Notes under the pieces: generated by a model
The model's database searches: none
The model's input: the letters and a program-made list of their open reading frames with translations, nothing else
Told to the model about the DNA's origin: nothing
Assembly: GCA_035719105.1 (NCBI GenBank)
Contig: DASTGN010000004.1
Location: 496,001 to 560,000, forward strand
Origin: UBA8389 sp035719105
GTDB taxonomy: Bacteria; Bacteroidota; Bacteroidia; Bacteroidales; UBA1402
Direction of reading: 5' to 3'
Length of the DNA stretch: 64,000 nt
Part shown: positions 1 to 9,206 of the stretch, one piece after another
How the letters are laid out: each line of letters opens with the position of its first letter
Position numbering within the stretch: the first letter of the stretch is position 1
Program-made: the position numbers and the translations under genes

Positions 1-2541
1 CGTGGTAGGGGCGGCGGCGGATTTCCAACGGGGTTGAAATGGTCCATGGCCAATAAAGCTCAAAGTGACCAGAAATACATTATATGCAATGCGGACGAAG
101 GAGATCCGGGTGCTTTTATGGATCGCAGCCTATTGGAAGGAGATGCTCATTCGGTCATCGAAGGGATGATGATTGGTGGCTATGCCATTGGAGCTTCGAA
201 GGGTGTTGTTTACATTCGTGCTGAATATCCCATAGCCATTGAAAGGCTCACGCAGGCCATCAAGGTTTGCAGAGAATCTGGGCTGTTGGGTTCGAATATA
301 TTAGGAAGCGAATTCAGTTTTGACATTGAAATCAGAATCGGGGCGGGTGCATTTGTCTGCGGAGAAGAAACGGCATTGATGGAATCGGTAGAGGGTCGCA
401 GAGGTGAACCACGTCAGAAGCCGCCTTTCCCTGTTCAAAGCGGGCTATTTGGGAAACCGACGATCATCAATAATGTGGAAACCTTGGGCAACATTGCAGC
501 CATAATTTTGAGGGGTTCGGATTGGTTCTCGTCGATTGGAACAGAAAAAAGCAAGGGCACCAAGGTGTTTGCGTTGGCTGGAGATATCGTTCAAAAGGGG
601 TTGATAGAAGTGCCAATGGGGGTTACGCTTGGCGAAATCATATACGAAATCGGTGGAGGAATTCCTCGCGGTAAATTGTTCAAGATGGCTCAAACCGGTG
701 GCCCGTCTGGAGGCTGTCTCACTCCGGCTCACTTAAATACTCCCATCGATTACGATTCCTTGGTTCAACTCGGAGCAATCATGGGTTCGGGCGGTTTGAT
801 CTGTGCCGACGAAGATACGTGTATGGTCGATATGGCGCGCTTCTTCATGGATTTTGTTCAGGAAGAATCTTGCGGAAAATGTGTGCCTTGTCGCATTGGA
901 ACCAAACGGATGCTGGAAATACTTGAACGAATCACGCAGGGTGAGGGCCGCGAAGGTGATATTGAATTGTTGCAGGAATTAGGCCGTACAATCAAAGATT
1001 CTGCTATCTGTGGACTCGGTCAAACAGCGCCTAATCCGGTGTTAAGCACCATCAATCACTTCAGGCCAGAATATGATGAGCACATTCGCCAACATTATTG
1101 CCGAGCTGGTATTTGCAGTGAAATGTTTCTTTCGCCTTGCCAAAACGCATGTCCTGCTGGAGTAAACGTTCCTGGCTATGTGGCTTTGATTGCGGCGGGC
1201 AGGGTAGCCGATGCTTACCACCTGATTCGTCAAGAGAATCCGTTCCCCTCTGTTTGCGGCAGAGTTTGCACCCATCCTTGCGAAAGCAAGTGTCGGAGAG
1301 CTCAACTGGATGAACCACTGGCTATTGCCGATTTGAAGCGCTATGCAGCAGACTACGTGCTCAATTCCAGTGAACCTTTTAAGAGTTATTCCTTCCAGAA
1401 AAATGGTAAATCGGTTGGAATTATCGGGGCAGGACCTTCTGGGCTTACTTGCGGTTATTACTTATCTCGCTTGGGTTACACTGTTGATGTTTACGAAGAA
1501 AAACCGGTTGCTGGCGGAATTTTGGCATATGGAATTCCTGAATACCGATTGCCCAAAGATGAACTCAATAAAGAAATAAATTCCATTTTGCAATCTGGGA
1601 TCAATGTATTTTTCAACATGAAAGTTGGGACAGACATTACTTTTCAGGAACTAAAAGCCAAATATCATGCGATTTACATCGCTACTGGAACGCAATTGTC
1701 TAGAAAAATCGGGATTGAAGGTGAAGAAAAACGTGGAGTGTATCACGGGCTTGACTTCCTAACCGATGTCAATATGGGCAAACCAGTAGAAGTTCATGGC
1801 ACGGTTGCAGTGATTGGTGGCGGTAATACGGCCATCGATGCAGCCAGAACGGCCATCAGGCTAGGTGCCAAAAGGGTACACATTCTGTATCGCCGCACTC
1901 GCGAGGAAATGCCTGCCGACAAGCGTGAAATTCAAGATGCCTTGGATGAGGGCGTTATTTTGCAAGAACTGGTAGCACCTGTTCGCTTTGTCGGGTATGG
2001 GAAAGTGTCCAGAATAGAGTGTGTTCGAATGATCCCCGGTAAATTTGGTAAGGATGGCCGTCGGGTACCAGTCGAAGTGCCGGATTCCAAATTTATGATT
2101 GATATTGATTTGGCCATACCAGCGGTGAGCCAGTATTCCGATTTCCCCTTTATTTCGAAAACCGATGTGGGGATTACGGATTGGGGTACTTTCATCGTTG
2201 ACCCGGAAACGCAAATGACGACTCAAACCGGTATTTTTGCCGGTGGCGACATTGCACGGGGTTCGGACGTGGTCATTACGGCTATCGCTGATGGAAAGAA
2301 AGCGGCCAAATCAATTGACAAATTCCTCGGTGGAAAGGGCATTTTAAACATCGGAGATCCGATTGAAATTCCTTCCAGGGGAATTGATGAAGGAACTACC
2401 GTTGAACACGAACGCTTTCAGATGCGCTACTTGGATCCAGACCTAAGGAAGGGCAATTTTGACGAAGTTCAGCAAGGTTTTCATAAATTGAATGCTATTG
2501 CAGAAGCCATGAGATGTTTACAATGTGCCAAACGCAAATAA
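1..2541 (+). CDS. NuoF/HydB-like NADH-binding hydrogenase subunit fused to a GltD-like flavoprotein (5' partial)
   Basis: The reading frame is open from base 1 and begins inside the NuoF glycine-rich FMN/NADH motif (RGRGGGGFPTG), so the true start lies upstream; the TTG at 34 is not a start. The NuoF part ends with a 4Fe-4S site (SCGKCVPCR near 868-894, fourth Cys in AICGLG near 1010). A GltD/NfnB-like module follows: a Cys-rich double-cluster region (about 1135-1300), an FAD fold (IIGAGPSG near 1420), and a second nucleotide fold (VIGGGNTAID near 1812) with the YRRTREEMPA motif common in NADPH-using relatives. It ends MRCLQCAKRK. It lies 9 bp before hydA, so it is probably the diaphorase partner of that hydrogenase. 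Inference: electrons could pass between NAD(P)H, ferredoxin and H2. The domain calls are firm; the cofactor choice of the GltD part is not. Confidence 0.88.
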   Translation, partial: RGRGGGGFPTGLKWSMANKAQSDQKYIICNADEGDPGAFMDRSLLEGDAHSVIEGMMIGGYAIGASKGVVYIRAEYPIAIERLTQAIKVCRESGLLGSNILGSEFSFDIEIRIGAGAFVCGEETALMESVEGRRGEPRQKPPFPVQSGLFGKPTIINNVETLGNIAAIILRGSDWFSSIGTEKSKGTKVFALAGDIVQKGLIEVPMGVTLGEIIYEIGGGIPRGKLFKMAQTGGPSGGCLTPAHLNTPIDYDSLVQLGAIMGSGGLICADEDTCMVDMARFFMDFVQEESCGKCVPCRIGTKRMLEILERITQGEGREGDIELLQELGRTIKDSAICGLGQTAPNPVLSTINHFRPEYDEHIRQHYCRAGICSEMFLSPCQNACPAGVNVPGYVALIAAGRVADAYHLIRQENPFPSVCGRVCTHPCESKCRRAQLDEPLAIADLKRYAADYVLNSSEPFKSYSFQKNGKSVGIIGAGPSGLTCGYYLSRLGYTVDVYEEKPVAGGILAYGIPEYRLPKDELNKEINSILQSGINVFFNMKVGTDITFQELKAKYHAIYIATGTQLSRKIGIEGEEKRGVYHGLDFLTDVNMGKPVEVHGTVAVIGGGNTAIDAARTAIRLGAKRVHILYRRTREEMPADKREIQDALDEGVILQELVAPVRFVGYGKVSRIECVRMIPGKFGKDGRRVPVEVPDSKFMIDIDLAIPAVSQYSDFPFISKTDVGITDWGTFIVDPETQMTTQTGIFAGGDIARGSDVVITAIADGKKAAKSIDKFLGGKGILNIGDPIEIPSRGIDEGTTVEHERFQMRYLDPDLRKGNFDEVQQGFHKLNAIAEAMRCLQCAKRK

Positions 2542-2550
2542 CCTGAAACC

Positions 2551-4326
2551 ATGATCAAACTCATAATCAACAACAAGGAAGTTCAGGCCGAAGAAGGAAC
2601 CACCATTTTTACGGCAGCTAAACAGAACAACATTTTGATACCTCATTTCTGTTATTTGGAAAATGTTCACAAGTCCGGTTCTTGTCGAATTTGCGTGGTG
2701 GAAGTGGAGGGTTACAAGAACCTGATGGCTTCGTGCGTGACGGAAGTCAGAGAAGGTATGGTGGTGCATACCAATTCAGAACGCGTTCGCAGTGTACGCA
2801 AGGTCGTATATGAATTGATGCTTTCTGACCATAATAAGGAATGTTTAGGTTGTTGGCGAAATCAAAATTGCGAATTGCAAGACCTGGGGAACATCATCCA
2901 AATTGACGAATATCGTTATGAAGGTGTTCGATCCAAAGATTTCATCGATGATTCCAGTCCATCCATTGTCCGCGATAATTCCAAATGTATACTATGTCGA
3001 CGGTGTGTGACCATTTGCAACGAAGTGCAAGGAGTTGGGCTAATGAACCCACATCATCGAGGTTTTTCGACTTTTATCGGTCCATCCGAGGAGGAGCTTC
3101 TGGGAGATTCCATTTGTGCCAATTGTGGTCAATGTGTGATGGTTTGCCCAGTTGGAGCTTTGAAAGAAAATAATTCAACCGAAGAGGTTTGGAAGGCCCT
3201 TTACGACAAGTCAAAGATTGTTATTGTTCAGACAGCTCCTGCGGTTCGAGCAGCTTTGGGCGAATTATTTGGATATGAACCTGGAACATTGGTCACCGGG
3301 AAAATGGCTTCAGCATTACATGAAATGAACTTCGACTACGTGTTCGACACCAATTTTGCTGCCGACCTGACCATTATGGAAGAAGGGTCAGAATTCCTTG
3401 ATCGAGTTAAAAAAGTCCTGATTCCATCGGATAAATCTGCCGTTTTACCGTTAATAACCAGTTGTAGTCCGGGTTGGATCAAGTTTGTGGAACACCAGTA
3501 TCCGGAGCAACTGGAACATTTATCAAGTTGCAAATCCCCGCATATGATGCTAGGCATAATGGCCAAAACCTATTTTGCTGAAAAAATAGGTGTGAACCCT
3601 AAAGACATTTTTGTTGTGTCTGTCATGCCATGCACTGCCAAGAAGTTTGAAATTTTAAGACCTGAAATGTATCACGAAGGTCTTGCCAACGTCGATGCCG
3701 TTATTACAACCCGTGAATTGGGTCGGATGATCAAAGATGCTGGAATCGATTTTCGAAACTTACCTGATCGTCCTTTTGACAGTCCCCTTGGCCTATCTTC
3801 TGGAGCTGCAGATATTTTTGGAACGACAGGAGGGGTGATGGAGGCAGCCTTACGTACAGTTTATGAATTGGTTACCGGTCGGGAACTCCCAACGGAACAG
3901 TTGCATCTGAAACCCTTGATGGGTCTGGATAGAATAAAAACGGCTGAATTGTTGATTGAAAATACGTTGCCTGAGTATTCTTTTTTGGAAGGATTAAATG
4001 TCCGTGTTGCCGTAACTAGCGGTTTAATGGGTGCAGCCGAGTTGATGGAACAAATCAAAGCTGGAATCAGCCCGTTCCACTTCATCGAGGTGATGGGTTG
4101 CCCGGGAGGATGCATCAGTGGAGGTGGACAGCCCAGGCCGGTTAACGACGCCATACGATTGCAACGTCTCAGAGCAATTTATCGGGAAGATGAAGGGAAA
4201 GTGATGCGCAAATCGCACGAAAACCAAGATGTTAAAAAACTGTATGCAGAATTTCTGGGAGTGCCCTTGGGCCATTTATCCCATGAGTTGCTGCACACCG
4301 CCTATACCAAACGGAGTAAAAACTAA
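2551..4326 (+). CDS. hydA: [FeFe]-hydrogenase catalytic subunit, HydA type (NAD-linked group A)
   Basis: The protein has 591 residues and a full modular layout. An N-terminal 2Fe-2S domain has C34, C45, C48 and C62. A His-Cys 4Fe-4S site has H94, C98, C101 and C107. Two ferredoxin-like 4Fe-4S sites follow (C146/149/152/156 and C189/192/195/199). The H domain carries motif L1 TSCSPGW (C305), L2 MPCTAKK (C361) and L3 with C517 and C521 (GCPGGCISGGGQP). Family knowledge: such enzymes interconvert H2 and protons in the cytoplasm and, with NuoE/NuoF-like partners, couple this to NADH and ferredoxin. L1 has Ser where the best-studied enzymes have a second Cys. The HydEFG maturases are not in the window. 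The gene ends 21 bp from a convergent gene. Confidence 0.95.
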   Translation: MIKLIINNKEVQAEEGTTIFTAAKQNNILIPHFCYLENVHKSGSCRICVVEVEGYKNLMASCVTEVREGMVVHTNSERVRSVRKVVYELMLSDHNKECLGCWRNQNCELQDLGNIIQIDEYRYEGVRSKDFIDDSSPSIVRDNSKCILCRRCVTICNEVQGVGLMNPHHRGFSTFIGPSEEELLGDSICANCGQCVMVCPVGALKENNSTEEVWKALYDKSKIVIVQTAPAVRAALGELFGYEPGTLVTGKMASALHEMNFDYVFDTNFAADLTIMEEGSEFLDRVKKVLIPSDKSAVLPLITSCSPGWIKFVEHQYPEQLEHLSSCKSPHMMLGIMAKTYFAEKIGVNPKDIFVVSVMPCTAKKFEILRPEMYHEGLANVDAVITTRELGRMIKDAGIDFRNLPDRPFDSPLGLSSGAADIFGTTGGVMEAALRTVYELVTGRELPTEQLHLKPLMGLDRIKTAELLIENTLPEYSFLEGLNVRVAVTSGLMGAAELMEQIKAGISPFHFIEVMGCPGGCISGGGQPRPVNDAIRLQRLRAIYREDEGKVMRKSHENQDVKKLYAEFLGVPLGHLSHELLHTAYTKRSKN

Positions 4327-4347
4327 ACAAAATTGATGCCCAAACGT

Positions 4348-5358
4348 TTACTGATATTGGATGTAAATGGGTTGTGGTTTGAGTGTCATCAGTTCGGTGG
4401 GAGTTAGCATCCTGTTCGGCTTTTTTCTCAAGTCGTTTTTGTAAAACAACTTGAAACCAGTGAATTGCACCGGCTCTCTGGCGATGTAACTTTTATAAGT
4501 GCTGAATTTCAGAATCGGTTCCCCCCAACCGTCCATGTTCATGACAATTTGAACCTCTGGGTGAAGTTTGATGTTCTTATAGTTTTTAACCATGCCTTGA
4601 GTGAATCGGTGTATGATCAATATCTTGGGAGGAAGGTTGTTCTCACGAACGATTCTAGCCAAATAATCGGAGCAAAAATTAATTTCGCTGGCATCCATGC
4701 TTCCAATTTTTTGTCCCGGTATGCTTCCGTCTTTCATGTAAAATTCAGGGTCTACGCCTAAATGGACGTGTGGCAATTTAAGATATTTTTCCAACTTCGG
4801 AACCTCTGTTTTGACATTGCTCAAGGCTACCTGCAAATCGAGGAAAACAATGGCATTGCCCATCTTGGCAATGGCTAGTGCCGAATCAATCTGTTGTTCG
4901 GGCATTCGTTTGCAATAAGATCCGTCTTTCATTGGAATGCCTTGACCTACTGCAGCAATGTAGTGTATGGCCGGTTGAACAGGGGTTGTTGGATCGACTT
5001 TTTCCCAAGCAGCAACTTCTGAACGAAGCATTCGCCACAATTCTTTAGGTGGGTATTCCCCCAAAACGCCCATTTTTTTGGAATATAGATTTCCGTAGTA
5101 TGCAACAATTCGCTTAAAGGGCAAAAGGGCACCTGCATTAGGGAACGGTTGTCCTTTTACTGGCCAACGATTGGTCGTGTCTCCATTGGCAATCGCAAGG
5201 ATCTTTTGGCTGTATGCCAGAGTATCCGCGATTACCGGGGCTTTTTCTTGCTTCTCTTTGCGGGGTGCCGTTTCCGTTTTGCGACCGCAACTACTCAAAA
5301 GAAATACGGATGCAAAAGCGATGGTGAGGATCTTTTTGTGGTTCAAAATGGTATGCAT
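4348..5358 (-). CDS. Lipoprotein of unknown function
   Basis: The ATG at 5358 was chosen because it starts a compact lipoprotein signal (hydrophobic run, then LLSSC) and avoids overlap with the upstream gene, which ends 11 bp before it. An ATG 22 codons further upstream is open but gives an unlikely N-terminus. The mature protein has about 310 residues and no domain I recognise with certainty. The alternating strand/helix texture and the motif HVHLGVDPEF suggest a TIM-barrel-like enzyme. Other notable blocks are KILIIHRFTQGM and IVMNMDGWGEP. It is the last gene of a three-gene minus-strand unit with a deacetylase and a serine hydrolase, so an envelope or glycan role is plausible but unproven. 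Confidence 0.72.
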   Translation of the reverse strand: MHTILNHKKILTIAFASVFLLSSCGRKTETAPRKEKQEKAPVIADTLAYSQKILAIANGDTTNRWPVKGQPFPNAGALLPFKRIVAYYGNLYSKKMGVLGEYPPKELWRMLRSEVAAWEKVDPTTPVQPAIHYIAAVGQGIPMKDGSYCKRMPEQQIDSALAIAKMGNAIVFLDLQVALSNVKTEVPKLEKYLKLPHVHLGVDPEFYMKDGSIPGQKIGSMDASEINFCSDYLARIVRENNLPPKILIIHRFTQGMVKNYKNIKLHPEVQIVMNMDGWGEPILKFSTYKSYIAREPVQFTGFKLFYKNDLRKKPNRMLTPTELMTLKPQPIYIQYQ

Positions 5359-5369
5359 TTGGTTGTGAA

Positions 5370-6176
5370 TCAATTTAATTTGAAAGTACGACGCATCGAT
5401 TTGAGCATGTTTATGGATGACCAATCGGGAACAATCATTCGGCGAATTGTTTGCAAAGGTACAGTGGAGTCACGCTTGGTTGCCAGTATAAAGGAGAGTT
5501 TGAAATACTTGCCTAAAACTTTTGCTCCTTCGTGGTTGAAGACGCCATTTGGGTAGGCAAAGTATTCAACAGGCATTCCTATTATCGATGAAAGCTTGGC
5601 TTTGGGTTTCTCAATTTGTTTTTGCCAGTCTGTCGAATCCTTGAACTTGGTTACCATGGTATGGTCCCAGGTATGAAGGCCAATGGTGTGACCTGCTTTG
5701 GCCAGGGAGACAATTTGATCCGTAGTCATGTAATTCTTTTTGTTGTACGTAATGGTCATGATGAAAAACACTCCTTTAAAACCGTATTTTTCCATAACTG
5801 GAGCAGCAATTGCCGAGTGTTCTGATCTGGAATCATCAAAGGTAATCATGACAGGTTTCTCGGGTAGGTCTTTGTTGTATACCAAATAATCGTACAATTC
5901 TGTCGGTGAAATGGTATGATAACCGCTGTCGGACAATATTTTCATATGGGCAGAAAAGCTGCTCGGGCTTACGGTGTAGTCTCCTTTATCACCTTCTGAA
6001 ATTCGGTGATAACAGAGCACAGGCACCTCCTGTTTGGCAAAAATCTCAACTGCAGTGTTTTCAATTGGTTGAACTTCCGATTTTTTAATTTCACTAGCTT
6101 GCTTGCCTGCCGGCTTGCAGTTACTGAGAATCAACATCGAAAGGATGGCACCCATTAAGAAAATATATTTTTTCAT
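5370..6176 (-). CDS. Polysaccharide deacetylase (NodB fold) lipoprotein
   Basis: The protein has 268 residues with a lipoprotein signal ending LSNC, so it should be anchored in the envelope facing outward. NodB motifs are visible: MT1 ITFDDS (metal and base Asp), MT2 HTWDH (metal His pair) and MT3-like FAYPNG. These predict metal-dependent removal of N- or O-acetyl groups from a carbohydrate; peptidoglycan, poly-GlcNAc and acetylated plant glycans all remain possible. Its ATG overlaps the stop of the upstream serine hydrolase by 4 bp, which indicates translational coupling. Confidence 0.87.
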   Translation of the reverse strand: MKKYIFLMGAILSMLILSNCKPAGKQASEIKKSEVQPIENTAVEIFAKQEVPVLCYHRISEGDKGDYTVSPSSFSAHMKILSDSGYHTISPTELYDYLVYNKDLPEKPVMITFDDSRSEHSAIAAPVMEKYGFKGVFFIMTITYNKKNYMTTDQIVSLAKAGHTIGLHTWDHTMVTKFKDSTDWQKQIEKPKAKLSSIIGMPVEYFAYPNGVFNHEGAKVLGKYFKLSFILATKRDSTVPLQTIRRMIVPDWSSINMLKSMRRTFKLN

Positions 6177-7492
6177 TTTATCGATTGATATATAACTTCT
6201 TGTATGTCTGTGCGTATGCCCATTCGAGCCAATTTATTGATGCCATCGTTGGGGTACGTTCGATTGCTTAGAAACACATAAACCAACTTGTTGATCGGAT
6301 CTACCCAGCAACAGGTTCCGGTATATCCTGTATGACCATAAACTTCAGTCGGAGCAGAAACGCAACATGGGCTATGGCCCGGTTTCCCGGGTATCGGTTT
6401 GTCAAAACCCAAACCACGTCTTCCACTACTCGAAGTGGTCGAAGTGAAGGTCTTGCAGGTCTCGGTACGAAGGTACCTTTTTCCGTCCAAGTCTCCGTCA
6501 TTCAGCAACATTTGATAGACCTTGGCAACGTCACTGGCTGATGCAAATAAACCTGCATTACCCGAAACTCCACCCAAAAAAGCGGCATCCGGATCGTGCA
6601 CATGACCTTGAATTACTCCACTACGCAGGAAATCCCTTTTCAGTGTAGGTGCAATCGTCTCATTAGGATGTGTCAGCAAGGGTTTGTAAGTCATATTTTT
6701 CAAACCCATTGGTTTGTAAAAAACGCTGTCTAAAAAAATATCCATGGGAATGTTGGTGATCGTTTCTGCTATTTCTTTGAGTAAAATAAAATTGATGCAG
6801 CTGTAGAGGTAAGTCTTGTTTCGCAAACGAGTATGTGCAATCAGCGCCATTGCCGAGTCGTGGAAACAACTGGCAATGTATAAACTGTTCGAAATCTGCG
6901 AATTATAGAAATCCGTCTGAATGTTGGATACCCATCCTGTTTTATATCGGTGCGTCGTACTGTTCATTCGAACCGTTTGTAGGGAATCATTGATCGAATC
7001 TTTTTTTTCAATGACCAAACGATAACAATCCAGCGAGGCAGGGAAACCAGACTCGTGGAACAAAAGATTGGTGATGGTGATGTTTTCTTTGTCTGTCCCC
7101 CTCAGAAAGGGTAGGAACTTAGATGCCGTATCGGTCAGCAACAATTTACCTTCGTCGTATAGTTTCATAATGGCAAGTAAGGTTCCGGTCGTTTTGGACA
7201 AAGAGGCCAAGTCGTAGAGGGTGTTCGAAGTCACTTTCTCGTTGGATTCATAGACCAGACTTCCAAAACATCGGTCATAAACCGGTTTGCCGTCTTTCAT
7301 GACAAAAATCTGACAACCAGGAAAAGCTCGGGCGTGCATTCCTAATTTAACAATCCTGTCGATACGGTTCAACGTGGAAGATCGCATCCCCACTTGTTCT
7401 GGAGCGTACAAAGGATGGTTTTCTGTCTGAATCGTGTCGGCTGAAGTTAGCGCAAAAGCAATTGTTAAAAGGACGAAAAGTTGTTTTATCAT
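6173..7492 (-). CDS. Secreted beta-lactamase-family serine hydrolase
   Basis: The protein has 439 residues with a short N-terminal signal peptide. The serine penicillin-binding fold is shown by SLSK (SxxK nucleophile), YSCIN (YxN) and HTGYTG in place of KTG, a class C/esterase pattern. Members act as D-amino peptidases, carboxypeptidases or esterases; class alone does not give the substrate, and this is unlikely to be a drug-resistance enzyme. It is the first gene of the minus-strand unit with the deacetylase and the unknown lipoprotein, so peptidoglycan or acylated-glycan trimming is a reasonable guess. Confidence 0.87.
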   Translation of the reverse strand: MIKQLFVLLTIAFALTSADTIQTENHPLYAPEQVGMRSSTLNRIDRIVKLGMHARAFPGCQIFVMKDGKPVYDRCFGSLVYESNEKVTSNTLYDLASLSKTTGTLLAIMKLYDEGKLLLTDTASKFLPFLRGTDKENITITNLLFHESGFPASLDCYRLVIEKKDSINDSLQTVRMNSTTHRYKTGWVSNIQTDFYNSQISNSLYIASCFHDSAMALIAHTRLRNKTYLYSCINFILLKEIAETITNIPMDIFLDSVFYKPMGLKNMTYKPLLTHPNETIAPTLKRDFLRSGVIQGHVHDPDAAFLGGVSGNAGLFASASDVAKVYQMLLNDGDLDGKRYLRTETCKTFTSTTSSSGRRGLGFDKPIPGKPGHSPCCVSAPTEVYGHTGYTGTCCWVDPINKLVYVFLSNRTYPNDGINKLARMGIRTDIQEVIYQSIK

Positions 7493-7620
7493 TAAAAGGC
7501 AAAAAAATAATATTAATTTTCAAGGATACATGAGCTTCACCGTTTTTAAGGGCGAAAAGGTATGTTGACAAAAATAAGCCAAAACATGATAGGATGAATC
7601 ATAAATTGGATTAATAATCC

Positions 7621-7653
7621 TTGATGAAATTTCCTCCAAATTTGGTACTTTTG
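7621..7653 (+). promoter_or_regulatory. Bacteroidota-type promoter for the GH43-like gene
   Basis: TTG at 7621-7623 is followed after 22 bases by TACTTTTG at 7646-7653, matching the TAnnTTTG -7 element. It lies 26 bp before the ATG of the secreted glycosidase. Confidence 0.6.
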
Positions 7654-7679
7654 GATTCAAGTATTCTAAAATAAGAAAA

Positions 7680-9089
7680 ATGTCGCAATCGTCTTCCAAA
7701 TTACTGTTGACCGCTTTGTTCTTAATAATGTCCGTTAACCTGATTAAGGCTAATGATGCGATCCGTTCCGGTATTCCCTGGTTCGACGATTCCAACAAAA
7801 CGGTCAGTGCACACGGTGCCTGCATCGTTCAAGATCATGGAAAATTTTACCTTTTTGGGGAATGTAAAAGCGATTCCAGCAATGCTTTTGTCGGGTTCAA
7901 CTGCTATTCTTCAACAGATTTGAGCAAGTGGAAGTTTGAAAGACAGGTACTTCCACTGCAGAAAAGTGGCCAATTGGGTCCAAATCGCGTAGGGGAAAGG
8001 GTCAAAGTAATGAAATGCCCGAAAACTGGAGAATATGTGATGTTCATGCACACCGATAATATGGGTTACAACGATCCTTGCATTGGATATGCGACATCAC
8101 CCACCATCAACGGGGAGTACACGTATCAGGGGGCACTGCTTTTTAATGGTAGCCCCATCAAAAAGTGGGACATGGGTGTCTTTCAGGATGCAGACGGAAG
8201 TGGCTATCTACTCATTCACCACGGTAGTATTTTCAAATTGAGCGATGATTATAAGCGTATTACTGAACAAGTGATCAAGGAAATGGGTGGTGGTGAATCG
8301 CCGACTGTTTTTAAGAAAGACGGAATTTATTTTTGGCTGACCTCGCATTTGACCAGTTGGGAACGAAATGACAACGATTATTATACGGCAACTTCGCTTG
8401 CTGGACCATGGACTAAAAGGGGTATTTTTGCTCCTGAAGGAACGCTGACCTGGAATTCTCAATCGACTTTTGTACTCCCCATTTATGGATCGAAGGATAC
8501 AACTTGGATGTTCATGGGCGATCGTTGGTCTTTTCCCTGCCAGAATGCTGCGGCTACCTACGTCTGGCAGCCGATGATTGTCAAAGATTCCACTATATCC
8601 ATTCCGAAGTATCAACAAAACTGGATCGTAAATTTTTCTTCAGGTACGTGGGAATCAGCGGATATGCCGATGATCGGTGTGAACCATTCAGACTTCAAAA
8701 GGATTCATTATTATGGGAAATGGGCCCAAGCCAAGATTTCTGATAGCCTGTCAGTAATGCAATCCGATGCCAAAGGGGCCACTTTTTCGGTTTCGTTTAA
8801 GGGCGGACGGATAGGGTTTTATGCAATGGCTGGCCCAAAATGTGGATACGCAAAAGTAGTTGTTTCGGATAAAAAGGGGAAATCAGTCGTCAGCACATTG
8901 GTTGACCTATATTGCCTGTATTCAGAAACCTCACTCAAATTTCTTAGCCCCAACCTACCCGACGGGAGGTATCGAATGACGGTGACGGTTCAAGGAATGC
9001 ATCCTGTCTGGTCCAATAAAGCAAAAAAAATATTTGGAAGCACCGGCGATTTTGTAAAATTGGATCGTGTCGTGTTATCAAATCAATAA
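7680..9089 (+). CDS. Secreted glycoside hydrolase family 43-like protein
   Basis: The protein has 469 residues and an N-terminal signal peptide ending near KAND. The opening (IPWFDDSN...AHGACIV...FYLFGE) resembles the GH43 branch that includes exo-beta-1,3-galactanases, where the AHG block sits at blade one. GGGESPTVF near residue 206 would hold the acid Glu, and the WNSQST region a later blade. The last 130 residues form a separate beta-rich region, perhaps carbohydrate-binding. Expected role: release of galactose or arabinose from plant arabinogalactan-like glycans outside the cytoplasm. It is a single-gene unit with its own promoter and a weak hairpin after it. Family placement is fairly sure; the substrate is not. 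Confidence 0.82.
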   Translation: MSQSSSKLLLTALFLIMSVNLIKANDAIRSGIPWFDDSNKTVSAHGACIVQDHGKFYLFGECKSDSSNAFVGFNCYSSTDLSKWKFERQVLPLQKSGQLGPNRVGERVKVMKCPKTGEYVMFMHTDNMGYNDPCIGYATSPTINGEYTYQGALLFNGSPIKKWDMGVFQDADGSGYLLIHHGSIFKLSDDYKRITEQVIKEMGGGESPTVFKKDGIYFWLTSHLTSWERNDNDYYTATSLAGPWTKRGIFAPEGTLTWNSQSTFVLPIYGSKDTTWMFMGDRWSFPCQNAAATYVWQPMIVKDSTISIPKYQQNWIVNFSSGTWESADMPMIGVNHSDFKRIHYYGKWAQAKISDSLSVMQSDAKGATFSVSFKGGRIGFYAMAGPKCGYAKVVVSDKKGKSVVSTLVDLYCLYSETSLKFLSPNLPDGRYRMTVTVQGMHPVWSNKAKKIFGSTGDFVKLDRVVLSNQ

Positions 9090-9107
9090 ATAATTCGGTT
9101 TATAGAG

Positions 9108-9128
9108 CGTATTTTCTGATACGTTTTT
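9108..9128 (+). terminator. Weak intrinsic terminator after the GH43-like gene
   Basis: CGTAT (9108-9112) and ATACG (9119-9123) form a 5-bp stem with a 6-base loop, followed directly by five T. The short stem makes this tentative. Confidence 0.42.
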
Positions 9129-9190
9129 CAGCGGGTTTCTTGATTCATAGATGGTGTCTATAGCTTGATAGTTTTCATGGGCATAAAATA

Positions 9191-9206
9191 ACTACCTAGA
9201 GGTAGT
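9191..9206. promoter_or_regulatory. Perfect inverted repeat, candidate operator of the lpd operon
   Basis: ACTACCT and AGGTAGT are exact inverted arms separated by two bases, about 100 bp before lpd. The stem has no T run, so it looks like a protein-binding site more than a terminator. TACTTTTA near 9227-9234, just downstream, could be a poor -7 element. Confidence 0.42.

Noticed and set aside
6173..7492. Beta-lactamase resistance gene
   Set aside because: Motifs are those of the broad serine hydrolase family, the KTG is HTG, and the neighbours are envelope enzymes.
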